64,000 nucleotides of DNA from an uncultured Eggerthella sp. (GTDB lineage Bacteria; Actinomycetota; Coriobacteriia; Coriobacteriales; Eggerthellaceae), in contig UQNZ01000001.1 of NCBI GenBank assembly GCA_900542525.1, forward strand, positions 62,001 to 126,000. The letters are read 5' to 3'. The notes below the pieces were generated by a model. That model saw only the letters and a list, made by a program, of their open reading frames with translations. It did no database searches and had not been told where the DNA came from. The translations under genes and the position numbers were made by a program. This document shows, piece by piece, positions 1 to 9,114 of this stretch (position 1 is its first letter; every line of letters starts with the position of its first letter).

Positions 1-7
1 CAAAAAC

Positions 8-478
8 CTAGCTATTACGCGCTTCAAGATCGAGCAAGAACTGCTTGATCTTAAGCCCTGCAGCATAGCCCACCAAGTCTCCATTCTTCCCGATCACACG
101 ATGACACGGAACGAGGATCGGCAAAGGATTCTTGTTGTTCGCACCCCCTACCGCACGCATTGCGCGCGGAGCATCGATCGCACACGCGATCTCTTGATAG
201 GTGCGTGTTTGCCCGTAGGGAATCTGTTCGAGCGCGCTCCACACGCGCTTTTGGAAATCGGTTCCGCTCGCTTTAAGCGGCAGGTCGAACTGCCTGCGCT
301 TACCCGCCAAGTATTCCTGAACCTGATTGGCAGCATTGTTAGTGAGCGCCGTAGGTATGCATGCTCCTTCAAGTTCCGCAGGTCCGAATACGAGCTGCGT
401 GATGTGCGCGCCGTCACTTGCGATCGTGATCCTCCCCATAGGGGTCGGATAAACGAAGTACGTTCGCTCACTTGGCAT
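8..478 (-). CDS. ogt: methylated-DNA--protein-cysteine methyltransferase
   Basis: This is a suicide DNA-repair protein that moves the alkyl group from O6-alkylguanine to its own cysteine. The 156-residue reading carries the PCHRVIG active-site motif with the acceptor Cys125, preceded by the DNA-binding helix region (YGQTRTYQEIA) and followed by the GYAAGL segment. I chose the ATG at 478 because GAGGGAG lies six bases upstream. In-frame starts further upstream (493, 532) lie deeper inside gpsA. The gene overlaps the gpsA stop by 11 nt, so it is probably translationally coupled to it as the last gene of the operon in this window. The family assignment is secure. The choice of symbol (ogt rather than the ada C-terminal domain) rests on length and the absence of an Ada N-domain. 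Confidence 0.93.
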   Translation of the reverse strand: MPSERTYFVYPTPMGRITIASDGAHITQLVFGPAELEGACIPTALTNNAANQVQEYLAGKRRQFDLPLKASGTDFQKRVWSALEQIPYGQTRTYQEIACAIDAPRAMRAVGGANNKNPLPILVPCHRVIGKNGDLVGYAAGLKIKQFLLDLEARNS

Positions 479-1496
479 AAATGGCTCCCTCATGCTCAAG
501 TCCCCAGAATTCCGTAGTGAGCGGTCGGTCAAAGAGCATCATGATGGTCTCTTCGATCGATGCCTTATCCCAAAGCACACTGCGCACCGCTTTCGTGATG
601 GGCAGCTCCACTCCATAGGAACGTGCGAGCGGCTCGATGGTCTTACAAGCCAGTGCGCCTTCGACCACCATGTGGGTCTCGCTCTCGTATTCTTCGAGCG
701 TCTTGCCCTTCGCCACATATTCACCGAACATGCGGTTTCGTGAGTGCTTCGAGGTGCACGTTGCGATCAAGTCACCTGCACCAGCAAGCCCCATAACCGT
801 GAGCGGATCGCCACCGCGGGCATATACGAGCCTGCTCATCTCCGCCATACCACGCGTCATGAGCATAGCAGCGGTGTTGTCACCCATGCCCATACCATAA
901 GCAATGCCCACCGCGATCGCGATAACATTCTTGAAGGCCGCGCACAGCTCCACTCCGATGTAATCGGAAGAAACATAACACCTAAAGCTCGTTGAAGCGA
1001 ACAGTCCGCGAAAGAAAAGCGCAGTCTGCTCAGAAGGAGAAGCGATGACCGTGCCCGAGGGCGTTCGATACACAACCTCTTCAGCATGATTCGGTCCGGA
1101 GAGCGCCGCAAGACGATCCTCGTTACCGAGCACGTCTGCATATATCTCGATCGGCAGCAGCATCGTTTCCTGCTCCACACCTTTCGAACAGATGATGATG
1201 GGGGTCTCAGCAGAAACGACCCCTTTCATGCGCTCGGCGAAATCACGCAAAAGCCTTGAGGGAGTGACCACCACCACCGCACCTGCGCCTGCAAGAGCCT
1301 CCTCAAGCTGAGCGGTAGCCGTAATAGCAGGGTCGAGCGCTGCATCGCTCAGATAACGCGGATTGCGATGCTCGTTCGTGATCGCTTCGGCCACCTCGGG
1401 CTTGCGCGCCCACATGCAGACTTCGTTATCGTTCGATGCAAGCACATTCGCAAGCGCCGTGCCCCACGATCCTGCACCGATCACTGCAACTTTCAT
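468..1496 (-). CDS. gpsA: glycerol-3-phosphate dehydrogenase [NAD(P)+]
   Basis: The enzyme reduces dihydroxyacetone phosphate to sn-glycerol 3-phosphate, the backbone for phospholipids. The 342-residue protein starts with a Rossmann dinucleotide loop (GAGSWG, residues 7-12). It carries the SGPNHAEEV motif near residue 135 and the FKNV segment with the conserved catalytic Lys near residue 190, and its length is typical. It sits 3 nt downstream of plsY, whose product acylates glycerol 3-phosphate, so supply and first use of the lipid backbone are in one operon. Nothing odd is visible. Confidence 0.97.
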   Translation of the reverse strand: MKVAVIGAGSWGTALANVLASNDNEVCMWARKPEVAEAITNEHRNPRYLSDAALDPAITATAQLEEALAGAGAVVVVTPSRLLRDFAERMKGVVSAETPIIICSKGVEQETMLLPIEIYADVLGNEDRLAALSGPNHAEEVVYRTPSGTVIASPSEQTALFFRGLFASTSFRCYVSSDYIGVELCAAFKNVIAIAVGIAYGMGMGDNTAAMLMTRGMAEMSRLVYARGGDPLTVMGLAGAGDLIATCTSKHSRNRMFGEYVAKGKTLEEYESETHMVVEGALACKTIEPLARSYGVELPITKAVRSVLWDKASIEETIMMLFDRPLTTEFWGLEHEGAIYAK

Positions 1497-1499
1497 GAC

Positions 1500-2144
1500 T
1501 CACGCCTTCTTCTTCGAACCGATACGATTCTCGTTATGGTTGATAAGACGCTTGATGTTCTCGCGATGTGCGAAGACAACGAGCAAAGCGGCGATCGAGA
1601 TAGCGCACGCCGCTGGAAGATTCGGCCAATAAAGATAGAATGCGAAGAACGGACAAGCAAGCGCCGCAGCGATCGAGCCCACCGAAACATAACGTGTCGC
1701 AATAACGAGCACCGCGAAGATCACCAGTTCGAACACTGCGAACAGTGGCCCGAACACGAAGAAGAGTGCACCAATGGCCACCGCGATCCCCTTCCCCCCG
1801 TGGAACTTCAGCCATGGCGAATAGATATGGCCGACCACGCAGCCGAAGAAAGAAAGCGCCAAGACAAGTTGCCCCGCTTCATAGCCAGACAGAGATGCAG
1901 CCATCCCCGCGAAGACCGTTCCTAAGAACCCCGAGAGCAGGCCTTTCCCGAAATCAAGGATGAACACCGCTCCGCCGCCGATCTTGCCGAGCGAACGCAT
2001 GGCGTTAGTCGTGCCGATATTTCCCGAACCTTCATTGCGAATATCCTTCTTGAAGAACAACCGCGAGATGATGACTCCGAAAGGGATCGAGCCAAGAAAG
2101 AACGTGATAACCAGGATGAGGATCGAAGCGATCGCGAGATCCAT
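1500..2144 (-). CDS. plsY: acyl-phosphate:glycerol-3-phosphate acyltransferase PlsY
   Basis: This integral membrane enzyme transfers an acyl chain from acyl-phosphate to position 1 of glycerol 3-phosphate. The 214 residues form about five hydrophobic segments and hold the three PlsY cytoplasmic motifs: GSIPFG near residue 18, GSGNIGTTNAMR near 40, and HGGKGIA near 115. An AAAGGATT ribosome-binding site precedes the ATG. The gene lies 3 nt after the der stop and 3 nt before gpsA. PlsX, which makes the acyl-phosphate, is not in this window. Confidence 0.96.
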   Translation of the reverse strand: MDLAIASILILVITFFLGSIPFGVIISRLFFKKDIRNEGSGNIGTTNAMRSLGKIGGGAVFILDFGKGLLSGFLGTVFAGMAASLSGYEAGQLVLALSFFGCVVGHIYSPWLKFHGGKGIAVAIGALFFVFGPLFAVFELVIFAVLVIATRYVSVGSIAAALACPFFAFYLYWPNLPAACAISIAALLVVFAHRENIKRLINHNENRIGSKKKA

Positions 2145-2147
2145 AGA

Positions 2148-3461
2148 TTAATCCTTTCGCTTGAAACGAAGACGAACTGGTGTGCCTTCAAGATCGAAGG
2201 TGCTGCGCAAGCGCTTTTCAAGATAGCGCTCGTATGAAGGTTCGATTATATCAGGATGATTGCAGAAGAATGTGAACTGCGGCGGGCAGGTTCCTGTTTG
2301 CGTGACGTACTTGATCTTCAAGAGTTTCTTGCCCTTCGATATCGTGTGGCCGAAATCGCGAATCTCCTGCAACCAATTGTTGAGCTTCGAGGTTGAGATG
2401 GTCGAACAGTAGTTATCGTAGGCAGTATCGACCGCATTCCAAATACGATGAACATTCTTGCCTGAAAGTGCCGAAATAGCGATGACCGGCGCATACCCCA
2501 CGAACATGAGACGGTCCTTGATGCGCTCGCGAATCTCTGCCTTAGCTTCAGGACCCTCGACCAGATCCCACTTGTTCAGGATGATCGCCATCGCGCACCC
2601 ACGTTCAGCCGCCATACCTGCAACGCGCTGATCCTGGTCGGTAAGGCCGATCGTACCATCGATAACGAGCAGCACTACTTCCGCACGATCGATCGCACGC
2701 AGCGCACGTACGTATCCGTAGTACTCAACATCTTCATCGATCACGCTCTTACGACGAAGCCCTGCCGTATCGATGATCGTGTAATAGCGACCTTCATGCT
2801 CGATCGTGGTATCGATCGCATCGCGCGTGGTACCTGCCACATCCGAAACGATCGAACGATCATTATTCGTGAGCTTGTTGGTGAGCGAAGATTTGCCTGC
2901 ATTAGGTCGTCCGATAATGGCGACGTTGATCGCATCAAGCTCATCGTGCTCTTCTTCGGTTGGATCGGGGAAACGCTGCACCACTTCATCGAGAAGATCG
3001 CCTGTGCCTGTTCCATGGAGCGCCGATACCGGCCAAGGCTCCCCTAGCCCAAGCTGCATGAATTCCCACATCGCGTTCGTGTCGTTGGGATTATCGAGCT
3101 TATTCACCACGAGCAGCACCGGCTTATTCGAACGACGCAAGATGTTCGCCACCGCTTGATCGTCTGCGTTGATGCCTGTTTTGCTGTCGACCAAGAACAA
3201 GATCACATCAGCTTGATCTGCTGCCACGAGCGCCTGTGAGCGGATCGATTCTTGGAACACGTCGTCCTTGTTCATCTCGATACCGCCCGTATCGATAAGG
3301 GTGAAATCGCGTCCGTTCCAATCGGCCTCGTGATAGGAACGATCACGCGTTACGCCACGCATCTCATGAACGATGGCTTCGTTATTCTCTGCAATGCGAT
3401 TGACCAGCGTCGATTTACCCACATTAGGGCGACCGACAATGGCAACGATGGGCAAGGCCAT
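2148..3461 (-). CDS. der: ribosome biogenesis GTPase Der (EngA)
   Basis: Der is a tandem-GTPase factor for 50S ribosomal subunit assembly. Two G domains are visible, the first with GRPNVGKS and the second with GRPNAGKS. Each is followed by a DT(G/A)G switch II motif and NKxD (NKLD, NKWD), and a C-terminal KH-like domain follows. The frame stays open upstream to 3551, but the ATG at 3461 (MALPIVAIVGRPN) has an AAGGA ribosome-binding site, gives the family-typical 437 residues, and avoids running into ispH. It lies 13 nt downstream of ispH. Confidence 0.96.
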   Translation of the reverse strand: MALPIVAIVGRPNVGKSTLVNRIAENNEAIVHEMRGVTRDRSYHEADWNGRDFTLIDTGGIEMNKDDVFQESIRSQALVAADQADVILFLVDSKTGINADDQAVANILRRSNKPVLLVVNKLDNPNDTNAMWEFMQLGLGEPWPVSALHGTGTGDLLDEVVQRFPDPTEEEHDELDAINVAIIGRPNAGKSSLTNKLTNNDRSIVSDVAGTTRDAIDTTIEHEGRYYTIIDTAGLRRKSVIDEDVEYYGYVRALRAIDRAEVVLLVIDGTIGLTDQDQRVAGMAAERGCAMAIILNKWDLVEGPEAKAEIRERIKDRLMFVGYAPVIAISALSGKNVHRIWNAVDTAYDNYCSTISTSKLNNWLQEIRDFGHTISKGKKLLKIKYVTQTGTCPPQFTFFCNHPDIIEPSYERYLEKRLRSTFDLEGTPVRLRFKRKD

Positions 3462-3474
3462 GGGATAGTCCTTA

Positions 3475-4323
3475 CTAATCGAGCGCTTCCAGATAGGAAA
3501 CGACTTCTTCGATCTGATCTTCAGGGGTTGATGCCCCCGCGCTGATACCAACCGTGGTCTTGTGAGTGAACCACGAAGGATCGATCTCTTGTGCGCTCTC
3601 TATATGATAAACCGCATCACAGCACCCAGCGCACATTTCATATAAACGGGTGGTGTTCGAGGAGTTCCTGCCGCCGATCACCAGCATCACATCGACCGAG
3701 CGAGCAAGGGCACGCGCAGCATCCTGACGCTGAATGGTGGCGAAGCAGATGGTATCTTTCACCACTGGCTCGATGCCACGTGCTTGGAGTGCGCCTACGA
3801 TCTCAGCAAGCTTCTGGTGGGATTGTGTGGTTTGCACGACGATGCCGACCGGTTCGTTCAGATCATTCGGAATGTCTTCAACTTCACCAACCACCATGCA
3901 CCGATCGCCCTCGCGACGCGCATGAGCCAAGATCCCCTCAACTTCTGGATGCCCTTCTTCGCCTACCACGAGCACATGATAGCCTTCAGCAGCAAGTTTC
4001 GCTGCCGCGCGTTGGGCGCGCATCACATGAGGACAGGTGGCGTCAACGATCTCATTTCCGCGGGCGACAAGCGCATCGAGCACTTCGGGGACGACCCCGT
4101 GAGAGCGGATGACCACCGCTTGCTCTGTGCAATCTTCAACCGCATCAGCCACGCGAATGCCGCGCGTTGCAAGATCGCTCACCACCTGCGGATTGTGGAT
4201 GAGCGGACCAAGCGTGCAGACCGTCTTGTCCGCATTCGCCGTCTCGAGCGTTAAGTCAAGAGCACGCTGAACACCATAGCAAGCACCTGCATATTCGGCG
4301 CGCGAAACCTTAAGCCTTCCCAT
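3475..4323 (-). CDS. ispH: 4-hydroxy-3-methylbut-2-enyl diphosphate reductase
   Basis: This is the final enzyme of the MEP isoprenoid pathway, converting HMBPP to IPP and DMAPP with an oxygen-sensitive [4Fe-4S] cluster. The three conserved cluster cysteines are present: Cys15 in GACYGVQRA, Cys in DATCPHV, and Cys in DTICFATIQRQ. The substrate-binding SxN-type motif NSSNTTRL is also present. The 282-residue length is typical for the short (non-fused) form. Its start shares one base with the plsC stop (TGATG), which indicates translational coupling. Its presence shows that isoprenoids are made by the MEP route. Confidence 0.96.
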   Translation of the reverse strand: MGRLKVSRAEYAGACYGVQRALDLTLETANADKTVCTLGPLIHNPQVVSDLATRGIRVADAVEDCTEQAVVIRSHGVVPEVLDALVARGNEIVDATCPHVMRAQRAAAKLAAEGYHVLVVGEEGHPEVEGILAHARREGDRCMVVGEVEDIPNDLNEPVGIVVQTTQSHQKLAEIVGALQARGIEPVVKDTICFATIQRQDAARALARSVDVMLVIGGRNSSNTTRLYEMCAGCCDAVYHIESAQEIDPSWFTHKTTVGISAGASTPEDQIEEVVSYLEALD

Positions 4324-5159
4324 CAGTTCTCCTGAGGTTTCGGCTCGTAATCGGGAAGCGCTGCAACATCAACACGAGGAATCTCATGCTCAGCGAACAC
4401 CGCCGTGTAATCCTTACTCTCAGGGAAGAGCTCGATCATACTCACTTCACAAGGCGCGACATCGTGGCTGAGCGCAATAGCTTCGCGCAGCACATACCAG
4501 GTAGCAGCTTCAAGACGATCCTCTTTCGGGAGGAAGTCGAACGAAGAGAGTGCGATAGGCTCACCATAGATCGCCGTGAGCTTCGGGAAACGCACGCGCT
4601 CCCCTTTTCGCTTGATGCGATCGACATTCTTGAGCCCGAGCGGCACGAGCGGAGCGCGCCCGAGCTTCGCGATGAGCGCAGCGCCACCATGGATATCAGG
4701 GATCTTATTCCCTTTGCCACGACGTGTTCCTTCAGGAAAGATACCGACAAGCTCCCCGTTCTTCAAAAAGCGCGCCGCACGTTTGACCGTTGACATATCG
4801 GCAGTATCGCGCTTGACCGGGAACGCCCCCACGCGAGCGAAGAAGAAGCCTAAGAAACCACCCGCTACCGTAAAGAGATTCTCGCGTGCGATCAAACGCG
4901 TCCAACGCTTGGGCCATGAAGCCAAGAACATCATGACAACGTCGATGTAGGAATTATGCGGAGAGAGCACGACCGCACCGGTCTTCTTTCCGGTGAATTG
5001 CAGGATGGTGTCGCGATTCTTCACCGAGAAGCGGAAGACGATCTTCATGAGCACGAGCACGATGCCAGCAACGATATTGCCAACAACGCGATTCATCTGG
5101 TTCGACTTGTCGTTACCATCGGCCGACATATCCCAGAGCTGTTCGCTTGATTTGATCAC
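4323..5159 (-). CDS. plsC: 1-acyl-sn-glycerol-3-phosphate acyltransferase family protein
   Basis: The enzyme adds the second acyl chain to lysophosphatidate, giving phosphatidate. It has the PlsC acyltransferase signature: the catalytic HNSYID (HX4D) block near residue 88, the FPEGTRRGKGN block near 140, and a hydrophobic N-terminal segment (residues 25-45) that would anchor it to the membrane. It lies 9 nt downstream of cmk and overlaps the ispH start by one base. With plsY and gpsA nearby, the operon covers most of phosphatidate synthesis. Exact acceptor specificity cannot be read from sequence. Confidence 0.9.
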   Translation of the reverse strand: MIKSSEQLWDMSADGNDKSNQMNRVVGNIVAGIVLVLMKIVFRFSVKNRDTILQFTGKKTGAVVLSPHNSYIDVVMMFLASWPKRWTRLIARENLFTVAGGFLGFFFARVGAFPVKRDTADMSTVKRAARFLKNGELVGIFPEGTRRGKGNKIPDIHGGAALIAKLGRAPLVPLGLKNVDRIKRKGERVRFPKLTAIYGEPIALSSFDFLPKEDRLEAATWYVLREAIALSHDVAPCEVSMIELFPESKDYTAVFAEHEIPRVDVAALPDYEPKPQEN

Positions 5160-5168
5160 GCCAACATC

Positions 5169-5843
5169 CTATTCCTGCGCGCGCTGTGCCAACGCGCAGA
5201 TCTGGTCGATGATCTCTTCGATATAGCAATTCGTCGAATCGATATGAAGTGCATCTTCAGCAGGCTTGAGCGGCGAAACCGAACGGTTTGAATCAACCTC
5301 ATCGCGCCTGATGATATCAGCAAGCACCTCTTTGTAATCGATCGAGCCCAAGTCGCGATCGACATTTTGCCGCACGCGTCTATGCGCGCGCTCTTCAGCC
5401 GATGCCGTCAAGAACACCTTGCACGCCGCATCGGGAAATACCGTGGTGCCGATATCGCGCCCTTCGACCACATAGTTACCGCTCGCACCGATGCGCTGCT
5501 GCTGCGCAACGAGTGCCTCACGCACCGAAGGCGTGGCAGAAACAGGAGAGACCGCCTTGTCGATCTCAGCCGTACGAATAACAGAGGTCACATCTGCTCC
5601 ATCGATGAACACGCGACGCGGAATAGGGTCGTTGTTTTCGTGCTCGAAAGCGACCTCACACGTGCGGGCCAGTTCACCGAGCGCTGCTGCATCCGAAAGG
5701 TCGATTCCCTCTTCAAGCGCCTTCCACGCGATCGCGCGGTACATCGCGCCCGTATCCAAGCACGAAAAGCCGAGCTTACGTGCCACCGCTTTGGCAACCG
5801 TTGATTTACCAGCGCCTGAAGGTCCATCAATAGCAACGATCAT
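5169..5843 (-). CDS. cmk: (d)CMP kinase
   Basis: This kinase phosphorylates CMP and dCMP with ATP. The 224-residue protein opens with the P-loop GPSGAGKST (residues 7-15), then DTGAMYRAIAWKAL. It carries the CMP-binding insert and the GRDIGTTVFPDA motif. Its ATG overlaps the aroA stop by 4 nt (ATGA), so the two are translationally coupled. The aroA-cmk pairing is common in many bacteria. Confidence 0.96.
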   Translation of the reverse strand: MIVAIDGPSGAGKSTVAKAVARKLGFSCLDTGAMYRAIAWKALEEGIDLSDAAALGELARTCEVAFEHENNDPIPRRVFIDGADVTSVIRTAEIDKAVSPVSATPSVREALVAQQQRIGASGNYVVEGRDIGTTVFPDAACKVFLTASAEERAHRRVRQNVDRDLGSIDYKEVLADIIRRDEVDSNRSVSPLKPAEDALHIDSTNCYIEEIIDQICALAQRAQE

Positions 5844-7165
5844 TGAGCAAGCCTTTCAAAACTTTCGAGAAACTTCGGGAAGCTCACCTTCACCGAATCG
5901 AAATCCACGATATTCACGGGCGTATTACCGCATAGTCCTACGAGCGACCACGTCATAGCAAGACGGTGATCCTTGCGTGAATCGAAGGTGAGCCCTTGCG
6001 GAACGACAAGATTCGGCTGGCCGTCGATGAACAGATCATCGTTCTCACACCAAGCATCAACGCCCAAAAGTCCCAGCCCTTCGATGATGGCATCGAGGCG
6101 GTTGGACTCTTTCTTCGTGAGCTCGCTCACCTGGCGAAATACCGTTCTTCCGTGAGCGTGCGCAGCTACCAGGGCAAGCACCGGAATCTCATCGATCACA
6201 CTCGCGATATGCTGCTTGGGAATTTCGCAGCCAGTCAGCCGAGGAGTATAAGCAGCCTCGATGATGCCGTACGCTTCCCTGCCTTCTTGTCCCATATGGC
6301 GCACTTCAATGGAAGCGCCCATGCGCTCGAGCGTACGAACGAAGCCGATACGACCGGCATTGAGGCTCACATTCTCTACCTGGATCGAGCTGCCACGCTT
6401 CAAGAGCGCCGCGCAGATGAGGAACGCCGCAGAAGACGGGTCTCCCGGCACGTCGATCTCTGATGCTTCGAGCGTGGCCGGCCCTTGGACCATGGCACTG
6501 CGATAGGCACTAGTTGCGTCCACGCCGAATTCAGGGAGCATGAGTTCCGTATGATTGCGCGAAAGCGCGGGTTCGTTCACGCGTGTTTCACCTTCAGCAC
6601 CCAAGCCTGCCAGAAGGACCGCGGTCTTCAGCTGTGCAGATGCCATAGGCGCATCGTAGGTGATGGCCTTCAGATTCCGATTGCCGACCTCGGTGATGGG
6701 AAGGTTCTCCTGCGCTTCAGGTTCGAAATGCACGCCCATTTTCATAAGAGGCGCGATGATACGACGCATCGGACGCTTCTTGAGCGATTCATCGCCCGTG
6801 ATCTCGACCTTGATAGGCCAAGGTGCGACAACCCCCATGAGCAGACGCGCCGTGGTACCAGAATTGCCACAATCGAGAGGATGATCAGGCTGCTTAGGGC
6901 CTTCAGCGCCCCACCCGGTAATGCCACCAGAAAGCGAACCGTCCATCTGCTTTTCAAGATTCACTTGAGCACCGAGCGCAGTGACCACATCGATCGATGA
7001 ACGCACATCAGCCGAATCGAGAACACCGGTCAAACGTGACGTCCCCTCTGCCATAGCTGAGAACAGGACCGCACGGTGTGAGATCGATTTATCCCCTGGA
7101 ACCGTTGCTACACCATCGAGCGGCGCTTTGAGCGGCTCGATGCGCATGATATTTTCTGCATCCAT
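5840..7165 (-). CDS. aroA: 3-phosphoshikimate 1-carboxyvinyltransferase (EPSP synthase)
   Basis: The enzyme joins shikimate 3-phosphate and phosphoenolpyruvate in aromatic amino acid synthesis. The protein has the PGDKSISHRAV phosphate-binding motif near residue 23, a DCGNSGTTARLL motif near 97, and the C-terminal KDHRLAM motif. The 441-residue length is typical. An AAGGAG sequence eight bases upstream supports the ATG at 7165. It follows the prephenate dehydrogenase gene by 5 nt, so the two make an aromatic amino acid sub-operon. Confidence 0.96.
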   Translation of the reverse strand: MDAENIMRIEPLKAPLDGVATVPGDKSISHRAVLFSAMAEGTSRLTGVLDSADVRSSIDVVTALGAQVNLEKQMDGSLSGGITGWGAEGPKQPDHPLDCGNSGTTARLLMGVVAPWPIKVEITGDESLKKRPMRRIIAPLMKMGVHFEPEAQENLPITEVGNRNLKAITYDAPMASAQLKTAVLLAGLGAEGETRVNEPALSRNHTELMLPEFGVDATSAYRSAMVQGPATLEASEIDVPGDPSSAAFLICAALLKRGSSIQVENVSLNAGRIGFVRTLERMGASIEVRHMGQEGREAYGIIEAAYTPRLTGCEIPKQHIASVIDEIPVLALVAAHAHGRTVFRQVSELTKKESNRLDAIIEGLGLLGVDAWCENDDLFIDGQPNLVVPQGLTFDSRKDHRLAMTWSLVGLCGNTPVNIVDFDSVKVSFPKFLESFERLAQ

Positions 7166-7170
7166 CTCTG

Positions 7171-8301
7171 TTACTCCTTAGAACTCAAAGGATGGAAGGA
7201 AATGCTGAACCCTGCCTTGATGAGCTGGGTCGATAGTTTCCCGATATCCCCTTCATCGGTCAAAATCAAAACGAGAACAGCACTTGACGAAGTGATGTGA
7301 TCGATCTCGATAGATTGTATGTTGCAGCCGACCTGGCTTGCGATCGTGGTGACCTCCGCCACCACCCCCGTACGATTCGTAAGCGGAATGCGCACCTCGA
7401 GCAGATCTTCGGTCGCAGGGATCCATTTTGCAGGCAGCGCCTTGCGTGCATTGGCTGCGCGGTCGAGCAGCGCCGTGAACTCAGCGCGATTCGCACCCGC
7501 GAGCGCTTGGGCATACTGCGAAAGAATCTCTTGTATCTCTTCAAGGCCGCGCGTGATAGCCTCAGGATTCTCGAAGGCAATACCTGTCCAGAGCGCCGGG
7601 GAACCAGCCGCAATGCGCGTTGAATCCTTGAAACCACCGGCTGCAAGACGAAAAAGCGCCTCTTGATCGCCGGCATGGCGCACAGCAAGCTCCACCAAGG
7701 AAGAGGCAACGAAATGCGGCACGTGACTGATGATGGCCACCGCTTCATCGTGGCTTTCACGCGTAAGGCTCACCACACGCGCACCGAGTGCCGTAAGCAC
7801 TTCATGGAGCTCCGCGAACGCATCGGGCGAAGTGTGCTCATCGGGACACAAGACCCAGTGAGCGTTCTCGAAGAGATCATCGCGCGCGCCCGTAACGCCG
7901 CTCTTCTCCGAGCCAGCCATGGGGTGTCCAGGAATGAAATGGTCGAGATGAGGCAAGATGTTTTGAGCCTCTTCGACGATCTGCGCTTTCGTAGAACAGG
8001 TGTCGGTGATGATGCCCCGATAATCGCAATCAGCGAGCATGCGGAAATACTCCGGCACCGATCCAACTGGTGTTGCAATGACCACCAAGTCGCACGTATT
8101 GAGCTCCTCAGGAAGCTCAGGGGCACTTGGATCGAAGCCTTGCGTGATCCAGCCTCGGTCGAGCAATTCATCGATCGCTTCTTGCGAGACATCCACACCG
8201 AGAATGGGAGCATCGGGATACGCCTTGCGATAAGCACCGGCAAACGACGCTCCGATCAAACCAAGACCTATCACTGCGATGGATTCAAATTGCCGATCCA
8301 T
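7171..8301 (-). CDS. tyrA: prephenate dehydrogenase with C-terminal ACT domain
   Basis: The enzyme oxidatively decarboxylates prephenate to 4-hydroxyphenylpyruvate for tyrosine. A Rossmann loop (GLGLIGASFAG) opens the protein. A GHPMAGSEKSG motif typical of prephenate dehydrogenases lies near residue 130, and an ACT regulatory domain fills about residues 295-370 (TNRTGVVAEVTTIASQVG), which implies feedback control by an amino acid. I favour the ATG at 8301. The frame also allows a TTG at 8313, but its AGGAG lies too close. The partner chorismate mutase is not in the window. Confidence 0.92.
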   Translation of the reverse strand: MDRQFESIAVIGLGLIGASFAGAYRKAYPDAPILGVDVSQEAIDELLDRGWITQGFDPSAPELPEELNTCDLVVIATPVGSVPEYFRMLADCDYRGIITDTCSTKAQIVEEAQNILPHLDHFIPGHPMAGSEKSGVTGARDDLFENAHWVLCPDEHTSPDAFAELHEVLTALGARVVSLTRESHDEAVAIISHVPHFVASSLVELAVRHAGDQEALFRLAAGGFKDSTRIAAGSPALWTGIAFENPEAITRGLEEIQEILSQYAQALAGANRAEFTALLDRAANARKALPAKWIPATEDLLEVRIPLTNRTGVVAEVTTIASQVGCNIQSIEIDHITSSSAVLVLILTDEGDIGKLSTQLIKAGFSISFHPLSSKE

Positions 8302-8355
8302 GAATGCTCTCAACTCTCCTTGCTCAAACGAATGAAAACGCGAAGAATACCTTCG

Positions 8356-9102
8356 TTATTTCATTCTATCACGGGAAAGACCCGATGCAGCGAGGAGCGC
8401 ACGGTGTTCCTCTTCACTAAGAAGACGCCACTTGCCTGCTTCAAGATCGGAGAGCGAAAGAGGACCGAGCGCAATGCGCTCAAGCATGCGAACGGGGTGC
8501 CCAACGGCTTCGCCCATACGGCGGATCTGACGATTGCGCCCCTCGTAGATCGTGATCTCGAGAAGGGTATGCTTTGGCTGGCGCTCAAGCAGCTCAACCT
8601 CCGCTGGTTGCGTCGGACCGTCTTCGAGCACGACCCCGCTGCGCAGCGCCTCAAGCGCACGCTCGCCGACTTGTCCGCTCACCAGAGCGCGATAGGTCTT
8701 TGGCACATGATGGCGTGGATGGATGAGCGCATTTCCCAACTCCCCATCGTTGGTGAAGAGCAGAAGCCCCGTGGTGTCCTTATCGAGTCGGCCAACCGGG
8801 AACAACCCCGCGAAGCGTTTAGTTGGCACCAGTTCAGAAACACAGCGTCCACCATGCGCATCGGACATAGCACTCAGGTATCCTGCTGGCTTGTTGAGCA
8901 TAAGCACCACGCGCTCTTCAGAAAGCGTAACGCGCGCGCCATCGAGCTTCACCACATCGCAGGCAGGATCGATCTTCGTGCCCATCTCACGCACCACTTC
9001 CCCGTTCACGCTCACGCGTCCAGAAGCAATGAGCGTCTCCGAAGCACGCCTGCTCGCAACGCCAGCGCGCGCAAGGAATTTCTGGATGCGAACAGGTTCC
9101 AC
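8356..9102 (-). CDS. RluB/RsuA-family rRNA pseudouridine synthase
   Basis: The enzyme isomerises a uridine in ribosomal RNA. An S4 RNA-binding domain covers about residues 1-60, followed by the RsuA-family catalytic domain whose GRLDKDTTGLLLFTNDG motif carries the catalytic Asp. It starts with GTG at 9102, supported by a GAGG seven bases upstream, and sits 12 nt after scpB. The scpA-scpB-rluB order is widely conserved. RluB is the likely identity by context, but RsuA/RluE/RluF specificities cannot be separated by eye. Confidence 0.92.
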   Translation of the reverse strand: MEPVRIQKFLARAGVASRRASETLIASGRVSVNGEVVREMGTKIDPACDVVKLDGARVTLSEERVVLMLNKPAGYLSAMSDAHGGRCVSELVPTKRFAGLFPVGRLDKDTTGLLLFTNDGELGNALIHPRHHVPKTYRALVSGQVGERALEALRSGVVLEDGPTQPAEVELLERQPKHTLLEITIYEGRNRQIRRMGEAVGHPVRMLERIALGPLSLSDLEAGKWRLLSEEEHRALLAASGLSRDRMK

Positions 9103-9114
9103 GCAGCAGCCTCG